A stretch of DNA of 64,000 nucleotides, from the NCBI RefSeq assembly GCF_005860765.1, contig NZ_VCEI01000011.1, positions 310,001 to 374,000 of the forward strand. The letters run 5' to 3'. This document shows positions 54,784 to 64,000 of the stretch, piece after piece. Position 1 is the first letter of the stretch. Every line of letters starts with the position of its first letter. The notes below the pieces were generated by a model, which saw only the letters and a program-made list of their open reading frames with translations, was not told the origin of the DNA and made no database searches. Position numbers and translations under genes: made by a program. This stretch comes from Dyadobacter sediminis (GTDB lineage: Bacteria; Bacteroidota; Bacteroidia; Cytophagales; Spirosomataceae).

Positions 54784-57474
54784 TTAATCGGTTACCAAAA
54801 CTTTGATGACTTCTGTTGCAGCTTCTGACCTGATTTTTAATAAATAAATTCCTGAGTTCAACGAAAGACCTGAAATATCCACTTCTGCTTTCTGGCCGGC
54901 TCTTGCCTTTTCTGCAGTTGCAATTGAATAGCTTTTACCAGCATTGTTCAACAGATCAAAAGAGATATCTGCACCATGTTTGCTGGACACCAGCACACTA
55001 AACTGCTTTCCAACCGGGTTCGGGTAAACCGATGAGGACTCAGGCTCTGCTTGCAGGTTTGAGCTGGTTTCTTCATTGCTTAGCCTTGTATTGCTATTCA
55101 CAACTGGCGAAGGCTGAATGATTAGCTCAGGAGGGTAGGAGCCTGCTTCCTTGCTGTTAAAGACCAGCCTGATATTTCGGTTATTCGGATCAGTCAGCAT
55201 CAGGCTCACCAGGGTTTCACCGGATGCCTGCTGCGCTTTTACATAGCTGGTCACATCAATTTCGTAGTACTTATAAGCATTATTAACGGCGACATAGCCC
55301 AGGGAAGCTGAGGATGCAGCCGGCGCATTGTTTTTGACAATGCCGTTTTCAGTCCAGGTATCATTGTTAACACCATACGCATGTACAGAAACACTCTTGC
55401 TGTTTTCATGGTTGTGGCCGTAAATGCGCAGCTTGGCCGAGCCTGCCTTAACGGATTGCGGCAGCTGGAAACGGATATACGAAGAGCGTTTGACGGATGC
55501 ATCACCGGTTGCATTCTTGACATCCAGTTCCGGCAAGTAGCCGTAGTTGGCTGCGCTGTAGCTTCCATCGCGTACATAGGCATCTGCAACCGGTTTGAGC
55601 GTTACACTTGTAACAGGAATGACTTCGATGGCCGAGATTCTGGGCAGGTCCGCTGCGCCGGTCAGAAAATCAATGTTGAGCATGCCGTCTGTGACGTTGA
55701 CGGTGAAGGTTTCTGCCGTGGCACGCATGGCCCCGCCGGCTTTGACGAAAATATCATAGTTGGTCAGTTTGCGGCTGCCTTCCATGTTGACGTGAAACTG
55801 CCGGCTGCCTTTTCCGCCTTTTTTGCCCGGAGCACCGAAGTAGGTTTCAGCGAAGTGCAGGTATATATCAAAGGTGCCATTCGCAACCGGAATGTTGTAG
55901 CTGAACGAAGGCGAGCAGCGTGCGGATTGATAGAGTATATCATTGCTTGTATTTGAAATATCTCCCGTTACAATGGAGCTGACACGGTCTATGCCGGAGT
56001 AATAAAGATCTGCACTGAACTTCTTTTTGGTAGCAGTAGTAAATTCTGGTCCACCTGCGTTGATGCGGATCGGGGTTGTCGGAAGCAGTGTTTGCTCTGG
56101 TGCAAGTTTCACAATCCAGAAATCATAATCTCCACGTGAATTTTCTGTTTTATCTCCGCTTGCAGCAGAGTTTGATTCACCGGCAACTGCCAAGCCTCCG
56201 TCTCGGGTAGCAATCAGTCCATTACTAAGTGCCAGATCATTGGATGATCCACCAATTGTTTTGTCCCACACAATGCCTCCACCGGCGGAAAGTTTTACTA
56301 ACCAAAGATCATGTCCATGGCTCGGCTCTGTTTTATCCAGCGAATTCCCGGAGGTAGTGCTTCCAGCCACAACGTATCCGCCATCACTAGTTTGAATTAC
56401 TCCCCATTGATTATCATCACCAGCAGCATGAATGGTTTTGTCCCATTCTTTGGTACCATCCGAGGTGATTTTTATTACCCAGTAATCATATTTATAACTG
56501 CTTTCCGTCTTGTCGCCTCCTGCCGGTGCGGTTGAGTTTCCGGAAATTATATAACCACCTTCTGAGGTCTGCTTTATTTCCCGCAATGAGCTGTAATCTA
56601 CTCCACCGTATTCTTTGGTCCATTGCACTGTTGCATTAGAGGATATTTTGATTGCGATGTACCTGTCCGACACTGAAGTATTAGCGCCCAGGATATAGCC
56701 TCCATCTGCTGTTGGCGCCAGACTCATCAGTAGGATGTCTCCTGAAAAATCCTTGCTCCATTCCAGTTCACCTGTACGCGAAAGTTTGACTATCCGTGCA
56801 GTATGCCAGTTATTTTCCTGCTCCTGACCGGGAGTATAATCACAAGCAATTATCATCCCGCCGTCCGGAGTTAGTTCCATGTCTTCAACCTGCTCCGACT
56901 CGGCCATTGCAATTGTTTTCTCCCATTCAAGATTTCCGTTTGGATCCAGCTTAATAATCCAGAGGTCAAACAAACCGACTACTCCCTGAGATTTATCCCC
57001 GCCGGCACTGGACTTGGATCCTCCTGCAAGATAATAACCGCCATCTGGTGACTGCCGGACAGTTTTTAATCGTTCGTAGTCCGTACCTCCAAAAGTTTTG
57101 TCCCATTGTTTTGTACCGTTTGCTGAGAGCTTAACAATCCAATAATCATAATCACCTCGATTATTTTCAGATTTGTCACCGCTCGCATCGGACTGGGAGT
57201 CTCCTGCAAGAATATACCCTCCGTCGCCGGTTTGTTGAATGGACGAAAAACGCTCTGAACCGTAGCCACCAAAGGTCTTGTCCCGCTGAATAGCGGGTTG
57301 GGCTAGGAGATTTTGTGCCGAGGTAACAAAGAATGCCATTAACAGTAAAAATGCATACAATGCAGTTTGCAGCTTGTAAATACGGCCATAGCATTTTTGA
57401 AATTTAAGCCATGCAAATGTCCTTTGAACATTGCCGGCCATAAAGTGATAGTTAGTTTGTAATGATTGTTGCAT
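54784..57474 (-). CDS. T9SS-secreted modular protein: 7 WDKT repeats, malectin, DNRLRE, sorting domain
   Basis: The 896-residue exported protein has its signal at about 35-58 (ALYAFLLLMAFFVTSAQNLL). Residues about 60-460 hold seven repeats with QWDKTFGG and DGGYILAGDS cores, a likely seven-bladed propeller. Malectin is at about 466-618, DNRLRE-like at 620-790 and the T9SS domain from 813 to 896. The malectin domain is nearly identical to that of the frameshifted paralogue at 59-61.7 kb, and the T9SS tail to that of the 32.4 kb gene, so it is a mosaic. It is probably a cell-surface glycan-binding protein. Confidence 0.88.
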   Translation of the reverse strand: MQQSLQTNYHFMAGNVQRTFAWLKFQKCYGRIYKLQTALYAFLLLMAFFVTSAQNLLAQPAIQRDKTFGGYGSERFSSIQQTGDGGYILAGDSQSDASGDKSENNRGDYDYWIVKLSANGTKQWDKTFGGTDYERLKTVRQSPDGGYYLAGGSKSSAGGDKSQGVVGLFDLWIIKLDPNGNLEWEKTIAMAESEQVEDMELTPDGGMIIACDYTPGQEQENNWHTARIVKLSRTGELEWSKDFSGDILLMSLAPTADGGYILGANTSVSDRYIAIKISSNATVQWTKEYGGVDYSSLREIKQTSEGGYIISGNSTAPAGGDKTESSYKYDYWVIKITSDGTKEWDKTIHAAGDDNQWGVIQTSDGGYVVAGSTTSGNSLDKTEPSHGHDLWLVKLSAGGGIVWDKTIGGSSNDLALSNGLIATRDGGLAVAGESNSAASGDKTENSRGDYDFWIVKLAPEQTLLPTTPIRINAGGPEFTTATKKKFSADLYYSGIDRVSSIVTGDISNTSNDILYQSARCSPSFSYNIPVANGTFDIYLHFAETYFGAPGKKGGKGSRQFHVNMEGSRKLTNYDIFVKAGGAMRATAETFTVNVTDGMLNIDFLTGAADLPRISAIEVIPVTSVTLKPVADAYVRDGSYSAANYGYLPELDVKNATGDASVKRSSYIRFQLPQSVKAGSAKLRIYGHNHENSKSVSVHAYGVNNDTWTENGIVKNNAPAASSASLGYVAVNNAYKYYEIDVTSYVKAQQASGETLVSLMLTDPNNRNIRLVFNSKEAGSYPPELIIQPSPVVNSNTRLSNEETSSNLQAEPESSSVYPNPVGKQFSVLVSSKHGADISFDLLNNAGKSYSIATAEKARAGQKAEVDISGLSLNSGIYLLKIRSEAATEVIKVLVTD

Positions 57475-58112
57475 TGCGATTAGCTAAATTATGAGTAGTA
57501 CAAAGTGTCTGATCCTGAAAATAAGTTGTCAGTTTTAGGATGAAAAATAATTGGTTAAACTTAATCCTGATATCATGTTGACAGTTGCATAAAATCTGAA
57601 TCTTTGATGTAGTATTCTCGACAACCTATCCATTTGCATACTGATCTCCTGAATCTCTCAAAAAAGCAGGTACAACCAAAAACTAAGGAACGTTATACAT
57701 AAAACCGGCCGATGTGCTGATTATATCAAGTGGAAAAAACAGTAAATTTTCTTCCTTTTTATTTCAAAAGTAACTCAATGACGGGCATTGGAACATAATG
57801 AGCAAAGCGTAATTCATGATAAATATACCATCCTGGATTTTAGTGATCATGACGCCAAATACTCGTATGTTTCTTGAATTACCGTTAACTCAGTATTTTA
57901 AAAATTACAGTTTGTAAATTGAGGTAACATAATTTAATATGTATATTCAAGGGCGTGAATAATTTGGGGAGTTAAGTAATTTGATGGAGCTAAATAGGAG
58001 TATTCACGTTGTTCAAATAAGGAGTTACTTCTATCAATGGTATCCATTAGCTTAACAGGCCTGCATTCAAAATGATTTTACCATTTCAAGTTTAGCAACC
58101 AATTCAAATAGA
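57475..58112. other. 638 bp AT-rich spacer
   Basis: No gene or clear signal seen. It should contain the promoter of the 54.8 kb minus-strand gene and of the small plus-strand gene at 58113. Confidence 0.4.
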
Positions 58113-58586
58113 ATGACCAAACGTTTTAAAGATTCAGTGGATGCACTTGTGTATGCATTTTTTCATGACTTGTTGGCTAAGGGTAATTGCAGCGCGTGTG
58201 CAGTGGGATCTATGGTCGCCTGGGGAGCGGGAGAGAGAAACCGTAAAGACCTTGACCCGGTCTGTATTTATGACCTGGTAACAAACGATATGTGGGCAGA
58301 AGCATTTTCCACTACAAATGGAATTCAGGCAAGAGATTTAAAAAAAGAAAAGGAATGGCATATAAAATACTGCATTCAGGCAACCGGATACAATGCAGAC
58401 CAGCTGGCAAAGGTGGAATATGCCTTTGAAACCAATACCACCATACAGTATGTCGACTATGGTTTTCACAGCAAAGAAGAAATTATGCAAGATCAGTTTA
58501 ATGGCTTGTGCGCAGTTCTAGATGTACTATGTGAAATAGAGAAGATACCAGATTCTGGTAGTTACAAAAAACAGCTTACGAAATGA
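58113..58586 (+). CDS. Conserved-looking hypothetical protein (157 aa)
   Basis: The protein is soluble, with no signal peptide or membrane helix, and starts MTKRFKDSVDALVYAFFHDL. The segment GNCSACAVGSMVAWG has two Cys, and two more lie in DPVCIYD and IKYCIQ, a possible metal site. No family is recognised. It sits between surface-protein genes but, being cytoplasmic, is not obviously part of that family. Confidence 0.6.
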   Translation: MTKRFKDSVDALVYAFFHDLLAKGNCSACAVGSMVAWGAGERNRKDLDPVCIYDLVTNDMWAEAFSTTNGIQARDLKKEKEWHIKYCIQATGYNADQLAKVEYAFETNTTIQYVDYGFHSKEEIMQDQFNGLCAVLDVLCEIEKIPDSGSYKKQLTK

Positions 58587-59056
58587 AAAACGTATAGTTA
58601 TGAACGTTATAATATGTATTCTGTTCTAATGATGAGGCATTTCAAGCTAGCATTCAGATGCCTCATGCCTTACAGGTATTGAAATCATTCATAGCAGTAG
58701 TCCGGCAGCATCAGCAAACCTTGGACCTGAAGCTCTCATTCAACTAGGTGAATTCAAAGAAAAACGGTTATGAAAATACTGTCCAGCCAGCCCAGCTTCC
58801 AGGCTACAATCGTATCACCAGCTCTGAACTGACTGACCATCTGATCCCTCCGTTTTCTTATATTAAAATTAATAGGTGCAATGAATTATGTAAGCCTTTA
58901 CAATCCGTATAAACTATTTGGAAATGGATCCAACCAAAACGGATCAGTATGCACCTTCTAAAAACTTGTACCGTAAAGTAATTTTTGATATAAGAAATTC
59001 CAGAGTTTCTTAACTTCATAGTTTGTAACTACGAATTTACCTAAACAAATATTTAA
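58587..59056. other. 470 bp spacer
   Basis: No ORF or RNA recognised. Its right end is AT-rich and probably the promoter of the 59.1 kb gene. Confidence 0.35.
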
Positions 59057-61671
59057 GTGAAAAATACTTTACGATTTAAGCAATTTGTTAAGTCGTTGCT
59101 TGTATTCATGGTCATTGCTCAGGCAAATGTTCTTGCCCAGCCTGCTATTCAGTGGGACAAAACAATTGGTAGTACAGGTTCAGAACAACTCAGTTCAGTA
59201 CTGCAATCAACTGACGGTGGATATATTTTGACGGGTACCAGCGGGGCAGCCGGCATTGGTGGAGACCGAACAGAACCTACTACCGGTGACGATGAGGCAT
59301 GGATGGTTAAGCTGGGTCCGGCCGGTACAAAAATCTGGGATGATATTCTGGATCAATACGGCATCACGCGAGTGATTTCAACGATTCAAACGACTGACGG
59401 TGGTTTCGTGATTGCAGGTGGATCAGAGGTATTGGATTTTCTTTTAAAATTGGATGCTGCACGGAATGTACAATGGTTTTATCCTTTTTCTCCCGACAAT
59501 GAATTTTTCACATACACGAATCTGGTAGAGATTGCTGCAACTACAGACGGCGGTTTTGTGGCTGCACTGACGAGTAACGGACGGATACAGGCTGGACAAA
59601 AGGATGAAAATCCCATTGGCGGCCTCGATTATCTGATTATAAAGTTTTCTGCATCTGGCGCAATCCAATGGAATAATACCATCGGCGGAACAGGGCAGGA
59701 TTATTGCAGCACTATTCGCCAGACAGCAGATGGCGGATACATTGTTGCCGGCACGTCTTCATCCGGAATCGGTTTTGATAAAACAGAAGCGCCTAAGTTG
59801 GGAACCGATCTATGGATCGTTAAACTAAATGCAAATGGAGTAGTTGTTTGGGACAAAACCATAGGAGGACCAACTGTTCAAAGCATTATACAATCCGCTG
59901 ATGGCGGCTACATTGCAGGAGGATATTCCAATACGAATGCAGGCGGGGATAAAAGTGAAAATTCAAAGGGAGGATATGATATGTGGATCGTCAAACTGGA
60001 TCCGGCCGGATCAGTTGTTTGGGACCGCACCATAGGTGGAAGTGGCAATGATTATGTATACGGTTTATTTGAGAATCCGGATGGCAGTATCATCTTAGGC
60101 GGGCAAAGTGATTCAGGCATAGGGGAGACAAGACAGAAGCAAGCAGGGAATCGTCTGATTTATGGGTAGTTAAATTGAGTGGAAGCGGACAAAAGATCTG
60201 GGACAAGACGTTAGGAGGCCCAGATGCAGAACAGGGAACAACCAATTCTTTGATAATGACAGCGGATGGAGGATTCTTAATCGCTGGAACATCACGCTCA
60301 AATGCAGGTGGAAATAAAACTGAAAATTCAAAAGGAGGTCGCGATTACTGGATTGTAAAATTTGCTCCTGAAAACCCACAAACCCCAATCCCGATCCGCA
60401 TCAATGCGGGCGGACCGGAATTCACGACTGCTACCAAAAAGCTGTTCATAGCTGATAAATATTACTCCGGCATTGATCGCGTCAGCTCCGTTGCAACCGG
60501 CGATATTTCGAATACAAGCAATGACATACTTTATCAATCCGCACGCTGTTCTCCTTCGTTCAGCTATAACATTCCGGTACCCAATGGTGAGGTAAGCGTA
60601 TACCTGCACTTCGCTGAAACGTACTTTGGGGCTCCGGATAAAAAAGGCGGAAAAGGCAGCAGACAGTTTCACGTCAACATGGAAGGCAGCCGCAAGCTGA
60701 CCAACTTCGATATCTTTGCCAAAGCCGGCGGAGCCATGCTCGCCACAGCAGAAACCTTCACTGTCAACGTCACAGACGGCATGCTCAACATTGACTTTCT
60801 GACCGGAGCTGCGGACCTGCCAAGAATATCGGCCATCGAAGTCCTGCCTTCCCCGCAGCGTACGCTAACCTTCATGCCTGAGGCGGATGCGACGGTTCGT
60901 GGCGGAATCTATAAAGACCAGAACTTTGGTTCCGATCAGCTGCTCGGTGTCAAAGGCGGTAATGGAAATCTCAACCGTAAAACCTATTTGCGGTTCCGTA
61001 TGCCAGCTGTTGCCAATGTCAAAAGCGCAACGCTTCGCATCTTTGCCAATAATCACGAGTCTGTATCCGGGGCACCCATTGGGACTGGCGGTGTTTTGAA
61101 TGACGAATGGACAGAAAATGGAATCACTTTTTCCAACGCCCCGTCACACTTAAATCCGGCTCTTGAATCACGTACATCGGTTCGGGGAGAGTTAAAATAC
61201 TATGATATGGATGTGACAGACTTTGTCAGATCACAGGTTGCCGGAGATAAAGTGGTCAGTCTTGCTATCGTAACGGCATACAACAACAACCTGATCAATA
61301 TTCACAGCAAGGAAAATACATCCGGTTTTGCTCCGCAGCTTATTATTACTACTGGTGTGCCAAGTGCCGCAGCGCGCATTGCGATGGAGAAAGTGTCGCC
61401 TGAGGCAGTTGTTGCCCCGGCCTCAGCCATTTACCCCAACCCTGCCAAAGACCACATCATGCTGGAAGTCTCTTCCGGCCACAAGAGCGAAGTGGATCTG
61501 GAGTTGACAAATATAACAGGCCTTCAATTCCAATTGCAGCGTCCTGAAATCGAAAACAAATCATCCAGACTGAAAATAGGTCTGCCCGGCCAGTTGCCAG
61601 CGGGTATGTATCTTTTGAAAGTACAGTCCACAGAGTTCTCAGAAGTGCTTAAAGTGCTTGTAACGGAGTAG
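59057..61671 (+). pseudogene. Frameshifted T9SS modular protein: 7 WDKT repeats, malectin, DNRLRE, sorting domain
   Basis: Two frames form one gene. The first (GTG 59057 to stop 60169, 370 aa) has a signal (KSLLVFMVIAQANVLAQ) and six repeats. The second (from 60175) opens inside the seventh repeat (QKIWDKTLGG). It then has malectin (RINAGGPEFTT, 60396 on), a DNRLRE-like module (60870 on) and a T9SS domain (from about 61425, AIYPNPA) ending at 61671. Loss of one G in the run at 60122-60125 explains the break: an extra G gives the expected SGIGGDKTEAS. It could be a real mutation, a sequencing error or a slippage switch. The DNRLRE and sorting modules differ from the other copies. Confidence 0.8.
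60122..60125 (+). other. Frameshift site in a G run
   Basis: GGGG stands where five G residues are needed to keep the frame of the repeat protein. Confidence 0.7.
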
Positions 61672-61690
61672 TTAAAATCTAAAAGTATAA

Positions 61691-61738
61691 TTTAGGAGAA
61701 AGCCGACGGTCCTGACGGATTGCCGGCTTTCTCCTAAA
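61691..61738 (+). terminator. Long hairpin after the 59.1 kb gene
   Basis: TTTAGGAGAAAGCCG (61691-61705) pairs perfectly over 15 bp with CGGCTTTCTCCTAAA (61724-61738). It lies 19 bp after the stop codon. Confidence 0.75.
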
Positions 61739-62298
61739 TAAAACAATGTTAAGCTGTTTTAGAGTACTTAAATAGTATAATTCCTTTATAAACAAAAAGT
61801 TGTAAATGAGTATCAAGCTGGTTCAGGACCTTTTATTTGTTGTATAACAACTGTGGCTCTTGCAGAACTCTAAATCAGCATTCGTTTCAAGATGCGATAG
61901 AAAACCCATAATGTTATCTTGATTCTAATAATCAATAAGGTGTGTTCTGTTACAGATTCGCACAGCAGACCATTGCCGCTGATGATGTTATCATCAAAAA
62001 GACCATTGTCTAATGACACTGAAACAGATTGACAGGCTTCGATCAAAAATTACAAATATCAAGGAAACTCTGGCCGATGATGGCTCGCAGCTGCCCTGAA
62101 ATCAAAACCAGCCTCATAGCTCGCCATTACTCAGCGAAATGCTTACATCTGAAACAATTCAGTAGGAGGTTCATTGTTCCGTTTCTCCTGAATTAACCCT
62201 TTCATTTGTAGATCCCGGAAGATAGATCAAGTTTAAATTTCTAAATTGCCATTCAGGTGTTTAAAAACAATTAACTCAACAGACTCAGCTAACCTTTT
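61739..62298. other. 560 bp spacer before the M4 peptidase gene
   Basis: No supported ORF. This must contain the promoter of the peptidase gene; no perfect TAnnTTTG box was picked out by eye. Confidence 0.35.
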
Positions 62299-64000
62299 AT
62301 GAAAATTCCTTTACTATCCCTTTTGTTTCTCACCTGTTTTTCAATGGCTTTTGCCCAGCAAAACAGAATCAGGGAAATCCAGACATTCAGTGCCCGAACG
62401 GGGGCCATTCCCGCTTTCAGCAAAGCAACCGGTTCGGTAAGCATGCTTCGTTTTCCCGCAGCAAACGCTTTGAAGCTGGAAGGCGCCGACCCGAAAGAAA
62501 AAGCATTCGCTTTTCTGAAACAAAACCCGCAGCTGTTTGCCATCCGGCCCGGTCAGGACGTTTATTTGTTCAAAAAAAGCAACGTGGATAATTATGGTCT
62601 GACGCACGTTGAGCTTCAGCAGTACTACAAAGGCATTCCTGTTTTCGACGGTACGCTCCGGTTCCACTTTAACAAAAGCCATGCACTTTCTTCCGTCAAC
62701 GGAAACTTCATCCCGGTCGGAGATTTGAACGCGGTTCCTGCTGTTTCTCGCGAAGAAGCTGCCGATGAAGCGCTTAAACGGGTACAAGCAGGCAAAAAGA
62801 ATCTTTCCAAAAAGCCGTTGAAAGTAAAAGCAAGTAATCTGTTTGTTTTCCAGAAAGGATTGGTTCAGGGGTATGCCGGCAACAAACACCTTGTTTATGA
62901 ATTGGAAGTCAGCAATGATCAGGATGTGCGTGAGCTGGTTTATCTGGATGCACATACCAAAGCAGTCGTTGAACAGATTGAGGGTATCAGTTATATTAAA
63001 AGAAGGATTCTGGATCAGGATGGCGTGGTTACCAAATGGAAGGAAGCAGACCCGACTACGTCGCTGACTTCCAACGAAAAGATTGAACTGGAAGTAACCG
63101 GGCAGTTCTATAATCTGATGAAAAGTACATTTGATTATACCTCTTTTGATAACAAGGATTCAGAAATGAAATTCCGGCACATTACAGACTATCCGAATGA
63201 CGATATATTTGCTTCCTGGTCCGGAACCATGGTCGGATTTTACGATAACTCCGTTGCTGATGATGTTATTGCCCATGAATGGGCGCATGCTTATACACAA
63301 TATACAACCGGTCTGTACTCCGAATGGGAACCGGGTTCCATCAATGAGGCCTACTCGGATATATGGGGCGAAACCTTTGATCAGATCAACGGCTATATGG
63401 ATGAAGGCGAAAACAATGCGTTAAGAACCGACGAATGCGGAAGTTCCACGCGTTGGCTGATCGGAGAAAAAATGTCTTATCCGGATATTGTCAGGGACAT
63501 GTGGAACCCGAACTGTACGGGTACGCCGGGCAAAGTTTCAGACTGGCAATATATTTGTGCATCCCGGGACGAAAATTTTGGTAAAAATGTAAATTACAGC
63601 GTTCTGAGCCATGCTTATGCCTTGCTTGTAGATTGCGGAACCTACAACGGACAGACCATTAAAGGAATTGGCCTTACAAAGGCGGCACATATTTTCTGGC
63701 ATGCACAAAAAAACTATGTGACAAAAACGACCGGTTTCATCGTAATGGCCGATATACTGGAATTATCCGCTTCTGAACTGATCGGAATAAGTCTCCGGAA
63801 ACTTTCCACATCGGCCACTTCGCCGGGACTTAGCGGGCAGATGATTACCGAAGATGACGTTCAGCAGCTTACAAAAGCGATTGCGGCAGTGGAGCTCCGG
63901 ATGCCCCCGGATTGTTATATGCCTAAAACTTTCAGTGCAGTAGATACTCTTTGTGCAGGTGCATCCAAAGAGCATGCGCTTTTCTATGATGATTTTGAGT
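62299..64000 (+). CDS. Secreted thermolysin-family (M4) zinc metallopeptidase (partial, 3' end outside window)
   Basis: From ATG 62299 the frame stays open to the window end (567 codons visible). The signal peptide is MKIPLLSLLFLTCFSMAFA. An FTP/PepSY-type propeptide spans about 20-220 (LTHVELQQYYKGIPVFDGTL). The catalytic domain has HEWAH (326-330) and the third zinc ligand E350 (SINEAYSDIWGE), exactly 20 residues after the second His as in thermolysin. After residue about 530 a further domain begins, so more modules and perhaps a T9SS domain probably follow outside the window. It should degrade extracellular proteins. Confidence 0.93.
   Translation, partial: MKIPLLSLLFLTCFSMAFAQQNRIREIQTFSARTGAIPAFSKATGSVSMLRFPAANALKLEGADPKEKAFAFLKQNPQLFAIRPGQDVYLFKKSNVDNYGLTHVELQQYYKGIPVFDGTLRFHFNKSHALSSVNGNFIPVGDLNAVPAVSREEAADEALKRVQAGKKNLSKKPLKVKASNLFVFQKGLVQGYAGNKHLVYELEVSNDQDVRELVYLDAHTKAVVEQIEGISYIKRRILDQDGVVTKWKEADPTTSLTSNEKIELEVTGQFYNLMKSTFDYTSFDNKDSEMKFRHITDYPNDDIFASWSGTMVGFYDNSVADDVIAHEWAHAYTQYTTGLYSEWEPGSINEAYSDIWGETFDQINGYMDEGENNALRTDECGSSTRWLIGEKMSYPDIVRDMWNPNCTGTPGKVSDWQYICASRDENFGKNVNYSVLSHAYALLVDCGTYNGQTIKGIGLTKAAHIFWHAQKNYVTKTTGFIVMADILELSASELIGISLRKLSTSATSPGLSGQMITEDDVQQLTKAIAAVELRMPPDCYMPKTFSAVDTLCAGASKEHALFYDDFE

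Noticed and set aside
27886..61671. Repeated modules considered as a diversity-generating retroelement target array
   Set aside because: No reverse transcriptase gene, template repeat or adenine-biased variable region was seen.

Overview
The window looks like chromosomal DNA of a Bacteroidota bacterium of the order Cytophagales; a Dyadobacter-like genus is plausible but not proven. The signs are type IX secretion (T9SS) C-terminal sorting domains, a SusC/SusD pair, a GLPGLI-family protein, Bacteroidota-type -7 boxes (TAnnTTTG), few Shine-Dalgarno sequences, and a tmRNA whose tag reads GENTYAMAA. No tRNA, rRNA, CRISPR array or reverse transcriptase was seen.

1-22.4 kb is mostly core genome. 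It opens with a minus-strand pair: a ThiF/nitroreductase-like Rv1355c-family protein that overlaps an acyltransferase-like gene cut by the window edge, with a stand-alone receiver protein nearby. Next come small membrane proteins, an SRPBCC protein, a MerR-like regulator, an M28 peptidase and a phosphoesterase. An outer-membrane barrel protein with a GLPGLI partner, an OmpA-like lipoprotein and a threonine/serine dehydratase follow. A tight minus-strand operon reads lpxK, putative porin, miaE, AddB-like nuclease. menC and hemF close the block.

22.4-24.9 kb is a decayed integration hotspot. A complete tmRNA gene (ssrA) with its terminator is followed by the N-terminal stub of a tyrosine recombinase carrying an in-frame stop. 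An IS3-family insertion sequence truncates that stub. The IS remnant has lost most of its catalytic core and is interrupted by nine separate 14-16 bp inserts that are almost pure G+C. This is the oddest structure in the window.

24.9-62 kb is an accessory surface-protein region. It holds a TonB-dependent receptor, a SusC/SusD pair, lipoproteins, a class C beta-lactamase-like hydrolase and an NmrA-type reductase next to an AraC regulator. Its main content is a dispersed family of large modular secreted proteins. Four long members (27.9, 32.4, 52.5 and 54.8 kb) and a frameshifted fifth (59.1 kb) share one tail: malectin domain, DNRLRE/CBM96-like module, T9SS sorting domain. They carry different heads: a seven-fold W-D-K-T/GGY repeat, a 17-fold ELWKSDGT repeat, or an L-domain-like head. 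A sixth copy at 42.2 kb is an internal-deletion relic. The array appears to evolve by duplication, module exchange and gene conversion. The window ends inside a thermolysin-family (M4) metallopeptidase gene.
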